The notes under the pieces are model-generated. The model was not told the origin of the DNA, made no database searches, and saw only the letters and a program-made list of their open reading frames with translations. From positions 39,882,575 through 39,946,574 of the forward strand of contig NC_062221.1 of assembly GCF_902686445.1 (NCBI RefSeq): 64,000 nucleotides of DNA, in the 5' to 3' direction. The position numbers were made by a program, and so were the translations under genes. This DNA is from Sciurus carolinensis (Eukaryota > Chordata > Mammalia > Rodentia > Sciuridae). Of the stretch, positions 38,210 to 47,450 are shown in pieces; position 1 is the stretch's first letter, and each line of letters opens with the position of its first letter.

Positions 38210-38395
38210 TAAGATGTGAGACTTTAGGCTCTAGAATGAGTCATGTGTGGTCCACCTCTCCCAGTTTCACCATCTATAGAGCAGGACTAATAATATTAGT
38301 GGCCTTAGAAGGCTGTCATGAGGACTAAGTAAGAAGACACCTTGAAAACATTTAGCTCTGAGACTTATGGCAAAAGCTCAGTTAATATTAGTTAT
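38210..38395 (+). repeat. MIR-like fragment
   Basis: 'gactttaggctctagaatga', 'cagtttcaccatctatagag' and 'gctgtcatgaggactaagta' in MIR order. Confidence 0.5.
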
Positions 38396-39314
38396 TTAGA
38401 ATGAAAAACATTTTCTAAAGTCTCTAAAATGATATTAACTATGTTCCCTTTTGTTTCATCCTGACAAACATATTTCATGGGAAGAGATATTACCAAGCCC
38501 TTTGAGAGTTTAGAACTCTGGAAATGATTCTAACTTTTCTTGGATCAGGTAGTATGGAAACAAATGTCTTTTTTTTGTTTTTCAAAATTGGAATAAGAGA
38601 TAAAAGAAGAAAAATATTTATATGAAACCCATCAATTTTATCCTGCTTGCAGTGGGATATCAGAGAAGGTTTTGAGTAAACAGGAAATATCAACTCTGGT
38701 GAAATAACTGTGTGATGTGGGTTCATTATTGATCTTAGGAAAAGGACTCATCAGTGGAGTATAGGTGGGAAACTATAATGATAATCCAAGTTTTAGAAAA
38801 TCTGGACTGGGTTGAAAACGGAAATGAACAAACTGAAGAATATCTTGGAAGAATAATTGTCTGTGTTGGTGGTTAGGTGGTTATGGAGATAAGGAAGATG
38901 GAAAAATCAAAGTTGGTTCTAAAATTCCAAACCAGGAAACATGGAAGCATAGTATTATTTAGGATAATGGAAAGCTCAAGCAAGGCTACCTTTATGATCT
39001 TAGTTTTATACATAATTAAAGATAAAAAATCTTATTTTTGTATGCATTCTCAATAAAAAGTAATCTCACAAGAATGAAAAGGAGAAAATCTGAACTAGAT
39101 TCCACGTCATTTACATTTAAAGAGTTATAAGGAGATCATTAAATGGAAGAACATATACTATATAATTAATGCTCTTGTTATTTACTTTTGTGTTTGCCTC
39201 CTTTTTTCTACTCCTTGGTTGTCTTCCCTAATGATATATCTGTCCTGAGTAACTCTACTCAGAAATGAGAAGGGTCAACCACATCAAACATAGGCAAACT
39301 CAGCTCTATGTGCC

Positions 39315-39400
39315 TGGAAAAGGGACAGGGAAGGCAGGGGAGACAGACAGAAAGAAGGAAAGAAAGAAAGAGAGAAGCAAAGAGAAAGGGAAATAATGGA
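39315..39400 (+). repeat. Purine-rich (GAAA)n-type tract
   Basis: Almost pure A/G on the + strand with AAAG/GAGA units. Confidence 0.75.
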
Positions 39401-39753
39401 AACTAAAGGGTGAATAAACTCTGTTTCATGGGTGGATGTCAAGCACATCCCTAGGGAAAACTGGAGATAAGAAATGGAAATACTTTGTCCTAGTCAGACT
39501 GAGTTCTGGCACACTTCCTCAAGACGCCATCGCCTTGGGCAGCTGACAATTTAGTTTCTAAAGAAACACATTTGCTTGGATACAGGGTTTCTAAATGTGA
39601 ATCAATTATTCCTGATGTTCAGTCACAAAAGTAGTGATCTCCAACTCTGGAGGTAAAATAGATCATGCTGGACTTACTAGACGGCAACTGTGTATTGCAT
39701 TTAATAAGTCACATAAGGAAAATTTTCAGTGATTAAATTTCATTGACTATTCC

Positions 39754-39990
39754 AGTCAGACTTGGTGGCACAGGCCTATAATCCCTTGGGAGGTTGAGGC
39801 AGGAGGATTGCGAGTTCAAAACCCATCACAGCAAAAGCAAGGCACAAAGCAACTCAATGACATCCTGTCTCTAAATAAAATTCAAAATAGAGCTGGGGAT
39901 GTGACTCAGTGGTTGAGTGTCCCTGAGTGCAATCCCTGGTACCAAAAAGAAAAACATACAAACAAAACACAGAAAACAAAAACAAAAAAA
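39754..39990 (+). repeat. Composite B1-ID SINE, sense
   Basis: B1-like half (cttggtggcacaggcctata, then gaggcaggaggattgcg ... cctgtctctaaataaaa) followed by the ID-like half (gctggggatgtgactcagtg ... caatccctggtacca) and an A-rich tail. Confidence 0.9.
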
Positions 39991-40452
39991 TTCAACTTCC
40001 TTGTGAGATGTGCACCCTATTACCTGTCTTTTATCCTGTTTCTCTCTCCTTTTCTCCCCTCCCCATTGTGTTTCATACCCACCCTGTTGTCCATTTCCAG
40101 GACTTTAAATATCAAAAACTGTATGAATCACCTTCCACAGACACCATCTTCTTAAAAAATAATAATTCAAAATGTATTGTCATTAAATTCAACTTTGATC
40201 TGAAGTTTGAAGGCTGTTCTTTTAGGTGATTAGACTTTGAGAGAGTTTAATGGTGTTTTGGGCAACTATTCAGTTACTCATATGGCTGAACTATTGTCAG
40301 TGTGCTTCTCCATATAGCTTTTTCTTATTTTCAAATTCCTCTCTTCTCCTTATTTATTCTTGGGAAAGAAGTGATCTGGAACATATTCTTTAATTTTTTT
40401 CTTTTCTTTATTTTTAAAGTTAAAATAGCATTTTGACATTTCTATTTTCCAG

Positions 40453-40581
40453 CATGCCCACCTGGTTTTTATGGCTTGAATTGTGCTCACATCTGTCACT
40501 GCAAAAATGGAGGCAGCTGTGATACAAGAAGTGGACAATGCATTTGCCCACCAGGTTTTCATGGCAGCCAGTGTGAAAAAG
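40453..40581 (+). CDS. EGFEM1: EGFEM1 exon: EGF-like module 6 of 8 in window
   Basis: A 129-nt exon. The acceptor is TTCTATTTTCCAG ending at 40452 and the donor AAG|GTATGA starts at 40582. Phase 1/1. The product begins [11 protein letters not shown], then [18 protein letters not shown] and PPGFHGSQC, with eight cysteines. It is the most consensus-like module of the set. PPGF-HG and the closing CE-G match the corresponding MEGF6 repeat as remembered. No frame break is seen. Its neighbours are exons 2784 bp upstream and 1851 bp downstream. Confidence 0.85.
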
Positions 40582-41394
40582 GTATGACCAGAGCAATTTT
40601 AAGCACAGGAATGTGAAAATTCTGTGTGACTGTGAGATCTTCCTAACCAACGACAAACATTTAAACCCAAATTGAAAATATGCAACAATCACATAGCTCC
40701 TGACACCAAATGAACAGGAATTCACTCAATGACCAATATAATGGGTCCTTCTGATTTTGTTGCTTGATTGTTGCTTCTGATTTGTTGTTGATTTTTGTGC
40801 ACAAAAATGTTATTTTTCCTTAAATTAAATTGCTTAATATCTCAAAACACAGTTGAAGCTGTTAGTCTTCAACAGATGAAGATTCTACCTCTGAATGAAA
40901 GTAAACATTTCATTATTTTTTTTAATGTGACATATATTGAGTTCATTGATATTGAAAATAATACAAAGATCATGATAATATTAAATGAGATGATTTAGGC
41001 ATTTATCGCTAGAAAGAAATTACAGCTATGAGTATTTATGAAGATATGAAGGTGAGAATTTAGGCTAATCATTTTGAAATTATATATTATAAAACCCAAA
41101 ATGACACTGATCAATTCTATTAGAAGTAATGCCAAACAGACTACATAGTTTTGGGTTAACAACTAGGAGTACCATTTTGACCTATTTTATGTACATTCTT
41201 ATGCACATAATTACAACAACCATCAGAATGTTAATAATATAATGATAAAAGAAATTTAATGTTATGTGATGAATCAAGTTATTGTCTAGGATCTTTTAAA
41301 AGCATCTCTGTTAGTCCCATAACATATTCTCAGATGTCACTAAAGCTTTACATCTTTTATCTCTTGTTAATCTTCTATTCATATATTATTTAAT

Positions 41395-41540
41395 GATTCA
41401 ATAAAATGATAACTATTATGTGCCTGTTTCTGTGTTAAATTCTAGAAATATAGTGGAAGACGTGGAACTTACAGTCTTCTAGAGAGATGCACAATAAATA
41501 ACACTTTGAGGAAAAATATTAAAAATAACACTCTCAGGCA
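41395..41540 (+). repeat. L2-like fragment
   Basis: 'attatgtgcctgtttctgtg', 'tagaaatatagtggaagacg' and 'gtcttctagagagatgcaca' resemble L2/MIR-type 3' text. Confidence 0.45.
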
Positions 41541-41780
41541 GTAGATTTTGTATTCTTTCTTAAGTTTTTATCTTTAATTTACTTACATTCTCAAAAATAT
41601 AAACCAGTGTCAAAGTAAATCAATTTTAAATCCTAAGTGTCAAATCAGAATGGACCTTATTTCTGAGAATTCTAAAACTTTCCTCTCTTCTGACCAGCAA
41701 ATCTCACTTTATCTTACTACTTTGCTATATGGAACTCAATCTTGATGATTTTATCTTAAATCTCAATTTAAAGGTTGCAT

Positions 41781-41925
41781 TGTCCACTATGGTAGTCATT
41801 AGCAGCATGCTGCTATTTAATTTAAATTTAATTTAACTTATGATTCACCTCCATAGTCACACACAACACATTTCAAGTACCCAGTGGCAAGTTGTATCTA
41901 TTGACTACCATATTATAAAGCACAG
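41781..41925. mobile_element. Short inverted-repeat DNA transposon, copy 1
   Basis: It starts 'tgtccactatggtagtcatt' and ends 'ttgactaccatattataaag' plus 'cacagtg'. The ends (tatggtagtca / tgactaccata) are inverted repeats, with a TTTAAATTTAAT middle. A second copy lies at 44860-45005. It looks like an old non-autonomous hAT-type element; the family name is not assigned. The LTR at 41926 abuts its end. Confidence 0.6.
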
Positions 41926-42358
41926 TGTTATGGTTTGGATGTGAGGTGCCCCCCAAAACCTCATGTGCGAGATAATGCAAAAGGGTCAGAGGAGAAATGA
42001 CTGGGGTTGTGAGAGTCTTAACCAATCAATGAATTAATCCCCTGATTGGGATTAACTGAGTGGTAACTGAAGTGGTAGGGTGTGACTGGAGGAGGTTGGA
42101 ATTGGGTTGTGGCTGTGGGGTATATATGTTGCATCTGGAGAGTAGAAACTCTCTCTGCTCCCTGATCACCATGTGAGCTGCCTCCCTCTGCCACACTCTT
42201 CTGCCATGATGTTCAGCCTCATCTCAAGAGCCTTGAGGAATGGAACCAGCCTTCTTTGGACTAAGACTTCTGAAACTGTGAGCCCCCAAATAAAACTTTT
42301 CTCCTTTACAGTTGTTCTGGTCGTGTCCTTTAGTCACAGCAGTGAAAAAACTGTAAAG
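41926..42358 (+). mobile_element. MaLR-type solo LTR, nearly complete
   Basis: It starts 'tgttatggtttggatgtgag' and contains 'gagagtcttaacc', 'ggggtatatatg' (TATA region near 42118), 'atgtgagctgcctccctctg', and the AATAAA at 42288-42293 before 'tagtcacagcagtgaaaaaa'. It is the same family as 11600-12006 but more complete. No internal viral genes are present. It ends about 75 bp before an EGF exon. Confidence 0.75.
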
Positions 42359-42432
42359 CGCATAGTTATAGCACATTTCCATCAGTGAAAGCTCAAGGGG
42401 TTCATATTTCAGCATTTCTCTTTCCTTTGTAG

Positions 42433-42561
42433 AGTGTCTGCTGGGAATGTTTGGAGATGACTGCCATCAAGTTTGTGACTGTGAAGGAGAAAGTTACTGC
42501 CACCCAGTAACTGGAAAATGCTTCTGTCCACCAGGGAGAACTGGAGCTCGATGTGAAGCTG
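42433..42561 (+). CDS. EGFEM1: EGFEM1 exon: EGF-like module 7 of 8 in window
   Basis: A 129-nt exon. The acceptor TTTCCTTTGTAG ends at 42432. A second AG directly follows at 42433-42434, but using it would break the phase-1 frame, so the first is chosen. The donor CTG|GTATGA starts at 42562. The product starts ECLLGMFGDDC, then CDCEGESYC, HPVTGKCFC and PPGRTGARC, with eight cysteines. The acidic CDC-EGE stretch and the PPGR ending match the recalled MEGF6 repeat. The exon is hemmed in by mobile elements: a MaLR-type LTR ends about 75 bp upstream and a composite SINE starts 61 bp downstream. The coding sequence and splice sites remain intact. Confidence 0.85.
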
Positions 42562-42622
42562 GTATGATCCAAGGCACCTCAGAACACCCCTCTGACTCAT
42601 TCACACAGAGATCTGCAGATAC

Positions 42623-42833
42623 TTTTTTTTTGGTATTGGGGATTGAACCTAGGGGAGCCTAACCACTGAGCCACATTCCTAGCCCTTTTTATGTTATACA
42701 TTTTATTTAGAGACAGGGTCTCTAAAGTTGCTTAGGGCCTCACAAAGTTGCTGAGGCTGGCTTTGAACTCGTGACCCTTCTGCCTCAGCCTGCAGAGCCA
42801 TTGGGATTATAGATAGGTGCCACTGTGCCTGGC
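42623..42833 (-). repeat. Composite B1-ID SINE, antisense
   Basis: T-run, reversed ID half (cctaaccactgagccacatt), reversed B1 half ending 'ggtgccactgtgcctgg'. Flanked by CTGCAGATAC (42613-42622) and CTGCAGACAC (42834-42843). Starts 61 bp after an EGF exon. Confidence 0.9.
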
Positions 42834-43564
42834 CTGCAGACACTTTTATGCTGGAAACAACATTCTATTGAAGAACATTGTCTGAACATTACTTTCCACC
42901 TTACCCTTAGTGAGATGAATCAAGGTTCATATTATTACACTACAGTCACCCATACCAGCACCTTGGCTGACAGAGGGTATAAGGTAAGTACCTAAATAGA
43001 CAATTAACCTCATAACAAAGGTGACTCACAGAATTCAATAGAATAAAGTAGTTATAAGATACAGTCCCAGAAATATTCTTGAGACTCAAGCTCCCAGGTA
43101 GTCTCTGCAAATTGAAATTTATACTTTACTTTCCTTTTCATTCACTGGAAGAATGACACAGAATGAAAAGCTCCAATTCTTCAGGAACTATCCTAAGAAG
43201 AAGATAGAGTAGATTGAAATGATTTCTGACTAATCACTTGCTATTAGCCTTGATGAATGCTTGCCAGATCAAAAAGCTTTATGTAATTCACTATAGTCCT
43301 AAATGACTGAGCCTGCCTCATGTATGATCCAAAACAGATAATCAGAATTTACTTTTATTATCTTCAAAAAGAGATGGGTTAAGACTATATATTTCTAAGA
43401 TAATTTTCTGCAATAATAATCTATGATCCTATAACATGGGATTATAATAATGGTGAGAAAGTCATAGTAACCTTCTAGGCTAAAAGAAAAATGTTTTTCA
43501 CCAGGATTTCTGCCTTTTCACATCCCATATTGGTTCTGAGCAATAGCAATAAAGCTGCTTTCTT

Positions 43565-43755
43565 TGAGTGCCAGGCATTATCCTAAATATTTTACCTCAG
43601 TTCATTTTATTCTTCCCTCAAACTTGTAAGGTTGTCACTAGTCATATTCCTTTTTGTCAGAAGAAAAAGCTGGAGCACAGAAAGTTAATGAGTGACAGAA
43701 CCAAGATTTAAACCCAGGTAGTCTGCTTCTAGACTTGGTGCAGTGCTATCAGTGG
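43565..43755 (+). repeat. MIR SINE
   Basis: 'gagtgccaggcattatccta', 'cagttcattttattcttccc', 'gctggagcacagaaagttaa' and 'caagatttaaacccaggtag' (followed by 'tctg') are in MIR order over nearly the whole element. Confidence 0.8.
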
Positions 43756-43933
43756 ACAATAGTGTATGTGAAAGTTTACATGTACTCCAGAATAAGAAAC
43801 CATCAGTGACTCTCAAGAATGTTGTATTACTACTTTTTCCATTTTTCATAGACTTGTAGACTACGACCAGGAGGTTATGAATATTGATTTGCAATCCTTT
43901 GGGTTTTCCCACCTAGGCATTTACTGAAAGGGG

Positions 43934-43968
<35 letters not shown>

Positions 43969-44068
43969 CTCTCTCTCTCTCTTTTTCTTTCTTTCTTTCT
44001 TTCTTTTCTTCCTTCCTTCCTTCTCTCTTTTTTCCTTTCTTTTCTTTTCCTGTCTTTTTTTTTTTTTT
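43934..44068 (+). repeat. Long polypyrimidine tract: (CT)n, (CTTT)n, T-run
   Basis: About 135 bases almost entirely C/T on the + strand: CT dinucleotides, then CTTT, then CCTT units, then a T14 run. Confidence 0.9.
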
Positions 44069-44155
44069 GCAAAACAGCATCATTTAATTTCTGATCCTTG
44101 TGCATTGCAAGCTTTTTGAGAGTTCAATTCATATTATTTTTAATTTTTTCTTTTA

Positions 44156-44353
44156 GCTAGGCGTGGTGGCACATGCCTGTAATCCCAGCAACTCTGAAGG
44201 CTGGGACAGGAGGATAGAAAGTTCAAAGCTAGCCTCAGTAATGGCAAGGTGCTAAGCAACTCAGTGAGACCCTGTCTCTAAATAAAATACAAAAAAATAG
44301 GGCTGGAGATGTGTTCAGTGGTCAAATCCTCAGTACTAAAAAAAAAAAAAAAA
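44156..44353 (+). repeat. Composite B1-ID SINE, sense
   Basis: Starts 'gctaggcgtggtggcacatg', B1 half with 'gagaccctgtctctaaataa', short ID half, then poly(A). Direct repeats AATTTTTTCTTTTA (44142-44155) and AATTTTTTTCTTTTA (44354-44368) flank it. Confidence 0.9.
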
Positions 44354-44659
44354 AATTTTTTTCTTTTACCGGAAAAAAAAGCTTAGAGCACAGTTTAGCA
44401 TAGATAAAGCGTCAGCAAATGTTTGTGGAAGGGATTTTTACTTCTCAGCATTCTTCATGAATCATAGTGGACAGAAGGACTTGAACCTTGTCATTACTAA
44501 ACCTGTCAGAACAAATATCTGCAGTACATAAGTCATCCATTGAATGGGCACTAAAAGCAGATGCTCCCAGCAGTTGTGGTCCCACCTGAATACTGAAGAC
44601 ACCCACAGATGTTTATTGGTGCACATCATGTGACATGCATTTTGGTTTATTTTCTGTGC

Positions 44660-44820
44660 CCTTCCTGTCATCACCACTCCCCTGTTATAGATGAGGAAGC
44701 TGAAATACAAAAACAGCTAAGTACCTTGCCCACTGTTACACAGCAAGGAAGTGGCAGATTGGGGACGTGAAACAAAGAGTCTGGGTTCAGAACTGAACTT
44801 TTACCACCCTCACTATATCA
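44660..44820 (+). repeat. MIR fragment
   Basis: 'gttatagatgaggaagctga', 'taccttgcccactgttacac' plus 'agcaagg', and 'agtggcagattggggacgtg' match the MIR core. Confidence 0.7.
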
Positions 44821-44859
44821 CCTCTCAGGGGGGCAGAAAGAAAAGGAAGTGATTTTGCT

Positions 44860-45005
44860 TGTCCAGTATGGTAGTCATTAACCATAAATTGCTATTCAAT
44901 TTAAATTTAAAACTTAAAATTCATCTCCTTGCTCACATAGGACACACTTCAAGCACCCAATGGACACATGTTGCTATTGACAACCACTCTGGATAGCACA
45001 GTGTA
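44860..45005. mobile_element. Short inverted-repeat DNA transposon, copy 2
   Basis: 'tgtccagtatggtagtcatt ... attgacaaccactctggata' plus 'gcacagtg' shares layout and sequence with copy 1 at 41781-41925. Confidence 0.6.
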
Positions 45006-46231
45006 GAACATGTCCATCACTGCAGATTGTTTTATTGTATAGCACCCAACCATGTTTTAAAACTAATCACTAAACTGAGAGAGCTTCTGGTCAGGATGTA
45101 CGTTAAAGACTCCTCTATCCTCTATGGCCTAAATTCCTGCATCACACATCTCTCATCATCCAGAAGCAAATTGCCACATGACTGTACCTTTGGGTACCAC
45201 AAGGTCCCTCTTGTTGTGAGCTCACGGAGGTGCCCACAGCCTACACAGATGTACTACAAGGTCTTTTATTTGCATTTTTATTTTCAATTAGGCACAGTTC
45301 ATCTGTGATATTAACTGTGAGCAGCTGGGTCTATGCAGGAGCCATAAAGATAAAAGACCTCATTTTAACTTGAACTCTGGTAAAGGACCTATTAAACAGC
45401 CATAATATTAATTCATAAAAGAATGTAACAACTTTTTATTGGATTATTCCCCCCCTTGGTAAATTAACATTTGCAGACATTCAAACAGATGTCTTAAATA
45501 CACACTGTTATTAACATGAAAATGTGGTATTTTTATAAATTAAAATCAGATTCTGTACTGCTCAGGAGAAATCCTGACTAATAACCCTCTTTTCAAACAA
45601 GAAAACGTGGTCTTACCACCAAACTTGGTAATCCTGCAATACACTGGGCCATAGTGGGTGTGTGGGGCTAAATTTGAAATAACATATAACTTCTTAATTT
45701 TTTTTTCAAAAGCTCAGTGGTTTAGAGAAAAGATTCATTTAAAAGCAACATTTGCACTGTGTCCAAAGCTTCCTCCTGAAGAAAAAGATTGAATTACTGC
45801 TTGCTAATGTTGAACCCCATAAAAAAATTAGTTACAAAATCAATTTTTTGTGTTTCTACTTGCTTCATATTTAAAATCTAATTAGTCGATTAAGACAGGA
45901 GAGGTAGACCACATCTTAACCTACCTTCATAATGCAAGAGAGTCACAAAACTAAGCATCCAACTGCTCAAGGAGTATTTATGAAGAACCAATCTCCCAAT
46001 CCAGAAAACAGGATATTGAGGCAATAAAGATGTATTCAACAAAATTTTGCCCATGGGCTCAAATTCACACTCCTACCTATATCCTCATGTTTATAATGAT
46101 ATTTCCAAAATTTTCACTTTCCAACCCACTACTTCCTTGTTTCAACTTTCTTCTACATATGCTTACTACCTTGTGTCTTCCCACGTAGTAGTGCAGAAAG
46201 AGGAAAGAACACTAGGTGAAAAGTCAGAAAG

Positions 46232-46385
46232 GTAGCTCTGCCATGTAGCAGGGATGTAACAATTGAGAAGGTCACTTATGCCATATCAAACCTCAGTTTA
46301 TTTCTCTCTAGAATGGGCACACTTACCTCACTGCCATGCCCACCTCACAGGTATTTGTTAAAACCAATTAAGATAATGTATTAGG
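46232..46385 (+). repeat. MIR fragment
   Basis: 'gctctgccatgtagcaggga', 'cctcagtttatttctctcta' plus 'gaatggg' and 'acctcacaggtatttgttaa' in MIR order. Confidence 0.6.
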
Positions 46386-47097
46386 AACCCCCTTTGCTAA
46401 CTGGACAAAAGTACATGATTGTCATGAGAGCAAAGGGAAGTCTCTCTGGTGACTTCCCAATCCTGCCTGACTGACCAGGAAATGTGAGGTTACTTTGTTA
46501 CTTGTGGGCCAGACTGGGCTTTCTTATCCTCAAAATCCTTCAGAAAAAGAACCTTTTTTTTTTTTTTTCCTGCTAATTCTTTCCTGGATACCAGACTAAC
46601 ACAGACTAACAGCAAACACCCAGGCTGTCCTCTTTTATTCCACATTTAGTTATTTATAAAGCTAACACTTTTTATTCCTTCCCCTCATTTTCCTACTGGT
46701 TGCAAGCATAGTGCAATTCAACTTAGAGATGGTTTGAATCCCTTGGTGCATAGAGCAGGATTTTACAGCAGCAGACACACAGGGGATCTATGGCCCTTTG
46801 ACATATTTTAAGAGATGAAAGAGTTGAATTTAAAGGCATTTCATTTTCAACAACAGAAGCACAGATAATTGTGTTTTCAACCTACAGACAAATCTCAGAT
46901 GTTGTGTATTCAGGGCAAGTCCCGCCTTTTTCTGACCTTGAGGCAACTAATCCATTTTCCCTGTGTCCCTACTGCTATAAATGTTATTGAATAATCTAAT
47001 TCTGAGAAATCACTTTAAAAATATCAGTTGCCGTCCTGACTTCTCCTCTTCCAATTTTGTCACAAACTTCCTTATTACTCCCTACCCTCCTCCTGTT

Positions 47098-47122
47098 TTT
47101 TTTTTTTTTTTTTTTTTTTTTA
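47098..47122 (+). repeat. Poly(T) run of about 25
   Basis: A pure T run about 175 bp upstream of the acceptor of the last EGF exon. No SINE body is recognised beside it. Confidence 0.85.
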
Positions 47123-47298
47123 AGTAGTTGCTTTTATTATACAACATTCTAGCATGGGAAAAAGATACCACAGGATAAAACAAAGTTTTTTACAAGTCTA
47201 TCATTATCCTATTAAGTTCCAAGAAGTAATAGGAAGAAGACAAGTGTGCTTGAAAAGCATGTTTGAATTGCCGTCATTTTTATTTTTTTCCCTCACAG

Positions 47299-47450
47299 AA
47301 TGCAAGCCAGGCCAGTATGGATGGAACTGTGCTCTGAAGTGCCAGTGTGCTCGGGGAGCTCCCTGCAACCCTCTCAACGGGAGCTGTGCTTGCCCCGCAA
47401 GGAGGATGGGTCCAACCTGCGAGGAAAATGGTTTGGACCATCCTCAATAA
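47299..47450 (+). CDS. EGFEM1: EGFEM1 exon: EGF-like module 8 and probable C-terminus
   Basis: The acceptor TTTTTTTCCCTCACAG ends at 47298. The module starts ECKPGQYGWNC, continues CQCARGAPC and NPLNGSCAC, and ends PARRMGPTC; N-G-S is a possible glycosylation site. After the eighth cysteine the frame reads EENGLDHPQ and stops at TAA 47448-47450. I call this the last coding exon because no strong donor follows, and a poly(A) signal with downstream U/GU-rich sequence lies about 270 bp beyond. The alternative is a phase-1 exon ending at 47430 with the weak donor GTTTGG at 47431; that would match the phase of all neighbours and imply a further exon I cannot find. The C-terminal boundary is therefore less certain than the module. 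Confidence 0.75.

Larger units (their letters stand above)
37669..40452 (+). other. EGFEM1: GC-AG intron between EGF modules 5 and 6
   Basis: 2784 bp, phase 1, donor GCAAGT. It holds a MIR-like fragment (38210-38395), a purine-rich tract (39315-39400) and one sense composite SINE (39754-39990). Confidence 0.72.
40582..42432 (+). other. EGFEM1: Intron between EGF modules 6 and 7
   Basis: A GT-AG intron of 1851 bp, phase 1. An L2-like fragment (41395-41540), a hAT-like short element (41781-41925) and a MaLR-type LTR (41926-42358) occupy its 3' half. 40582-41395 is AT-rich with nothing recognised. Confidence 0.8.
42562..47298 (+). other. EGFEM1: Intron between EGF modules 7 and 8
   Basis: A GT-AG intron of 4737 bp, phase 1. 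It contains two composite SINEs (42623-42833 antisense, 44156-44353 sense), three MIR fragments, a hAT-like element (44860-45005), a long pyrimidine tract (43934-44068) and a 25-T run at 47098-47122. 45010-46220 and 46390-47095 hold nothing I can name. Confidence 0.8.
19632..47450 (+). other. EGFEM1: EGFEM1-like gene, 3' part: eight single-EGF exons
   Basis: Gene span as visible here. Eight exons on the + strand each code for one laminin-type EGF-like module of 42-44 residues with eight cysteines. All junctions between them are phase 1, so the modules join in frame to about 350 residues ending in TAA at 47448-47450. There is no transmembrane segment after the last module, so the product is probably secreted or extracellular. 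From memory the modules match, one for one and in order, the last eight EGF repeats of MEGF6: for example the ...GLGWTG module fourth and the PPGR(T/S)GA module seventh. MEGF6 itself is a compact GC-rich gene, so the AT-rich paralogue EGFEM1 fits better. The N-terminal signal peptide, EMI domain and earlier EGF repeats must lie upstream. MEGF10, MEGF11 and PEAR1 fit less well because they continue into a membrane anchor and cytoplasmic tail. Confidence 0.75.

Noticed and set aside
19632..47450. Assignment to MEGF10, MEGF11, PEAR1 or MEGF6
   Set aside because: MEGF10, MEGF11 and PEAR1 continue from the last EGF repeat into a membrane segment and cytoplasmic tail, which is not seen here, and their recalled repeats match less well. 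MEGF6 matches module by module, but that gene is compact and GC-rich; EGFEM1 is its AT-rich paralogue. A database search would settle it.
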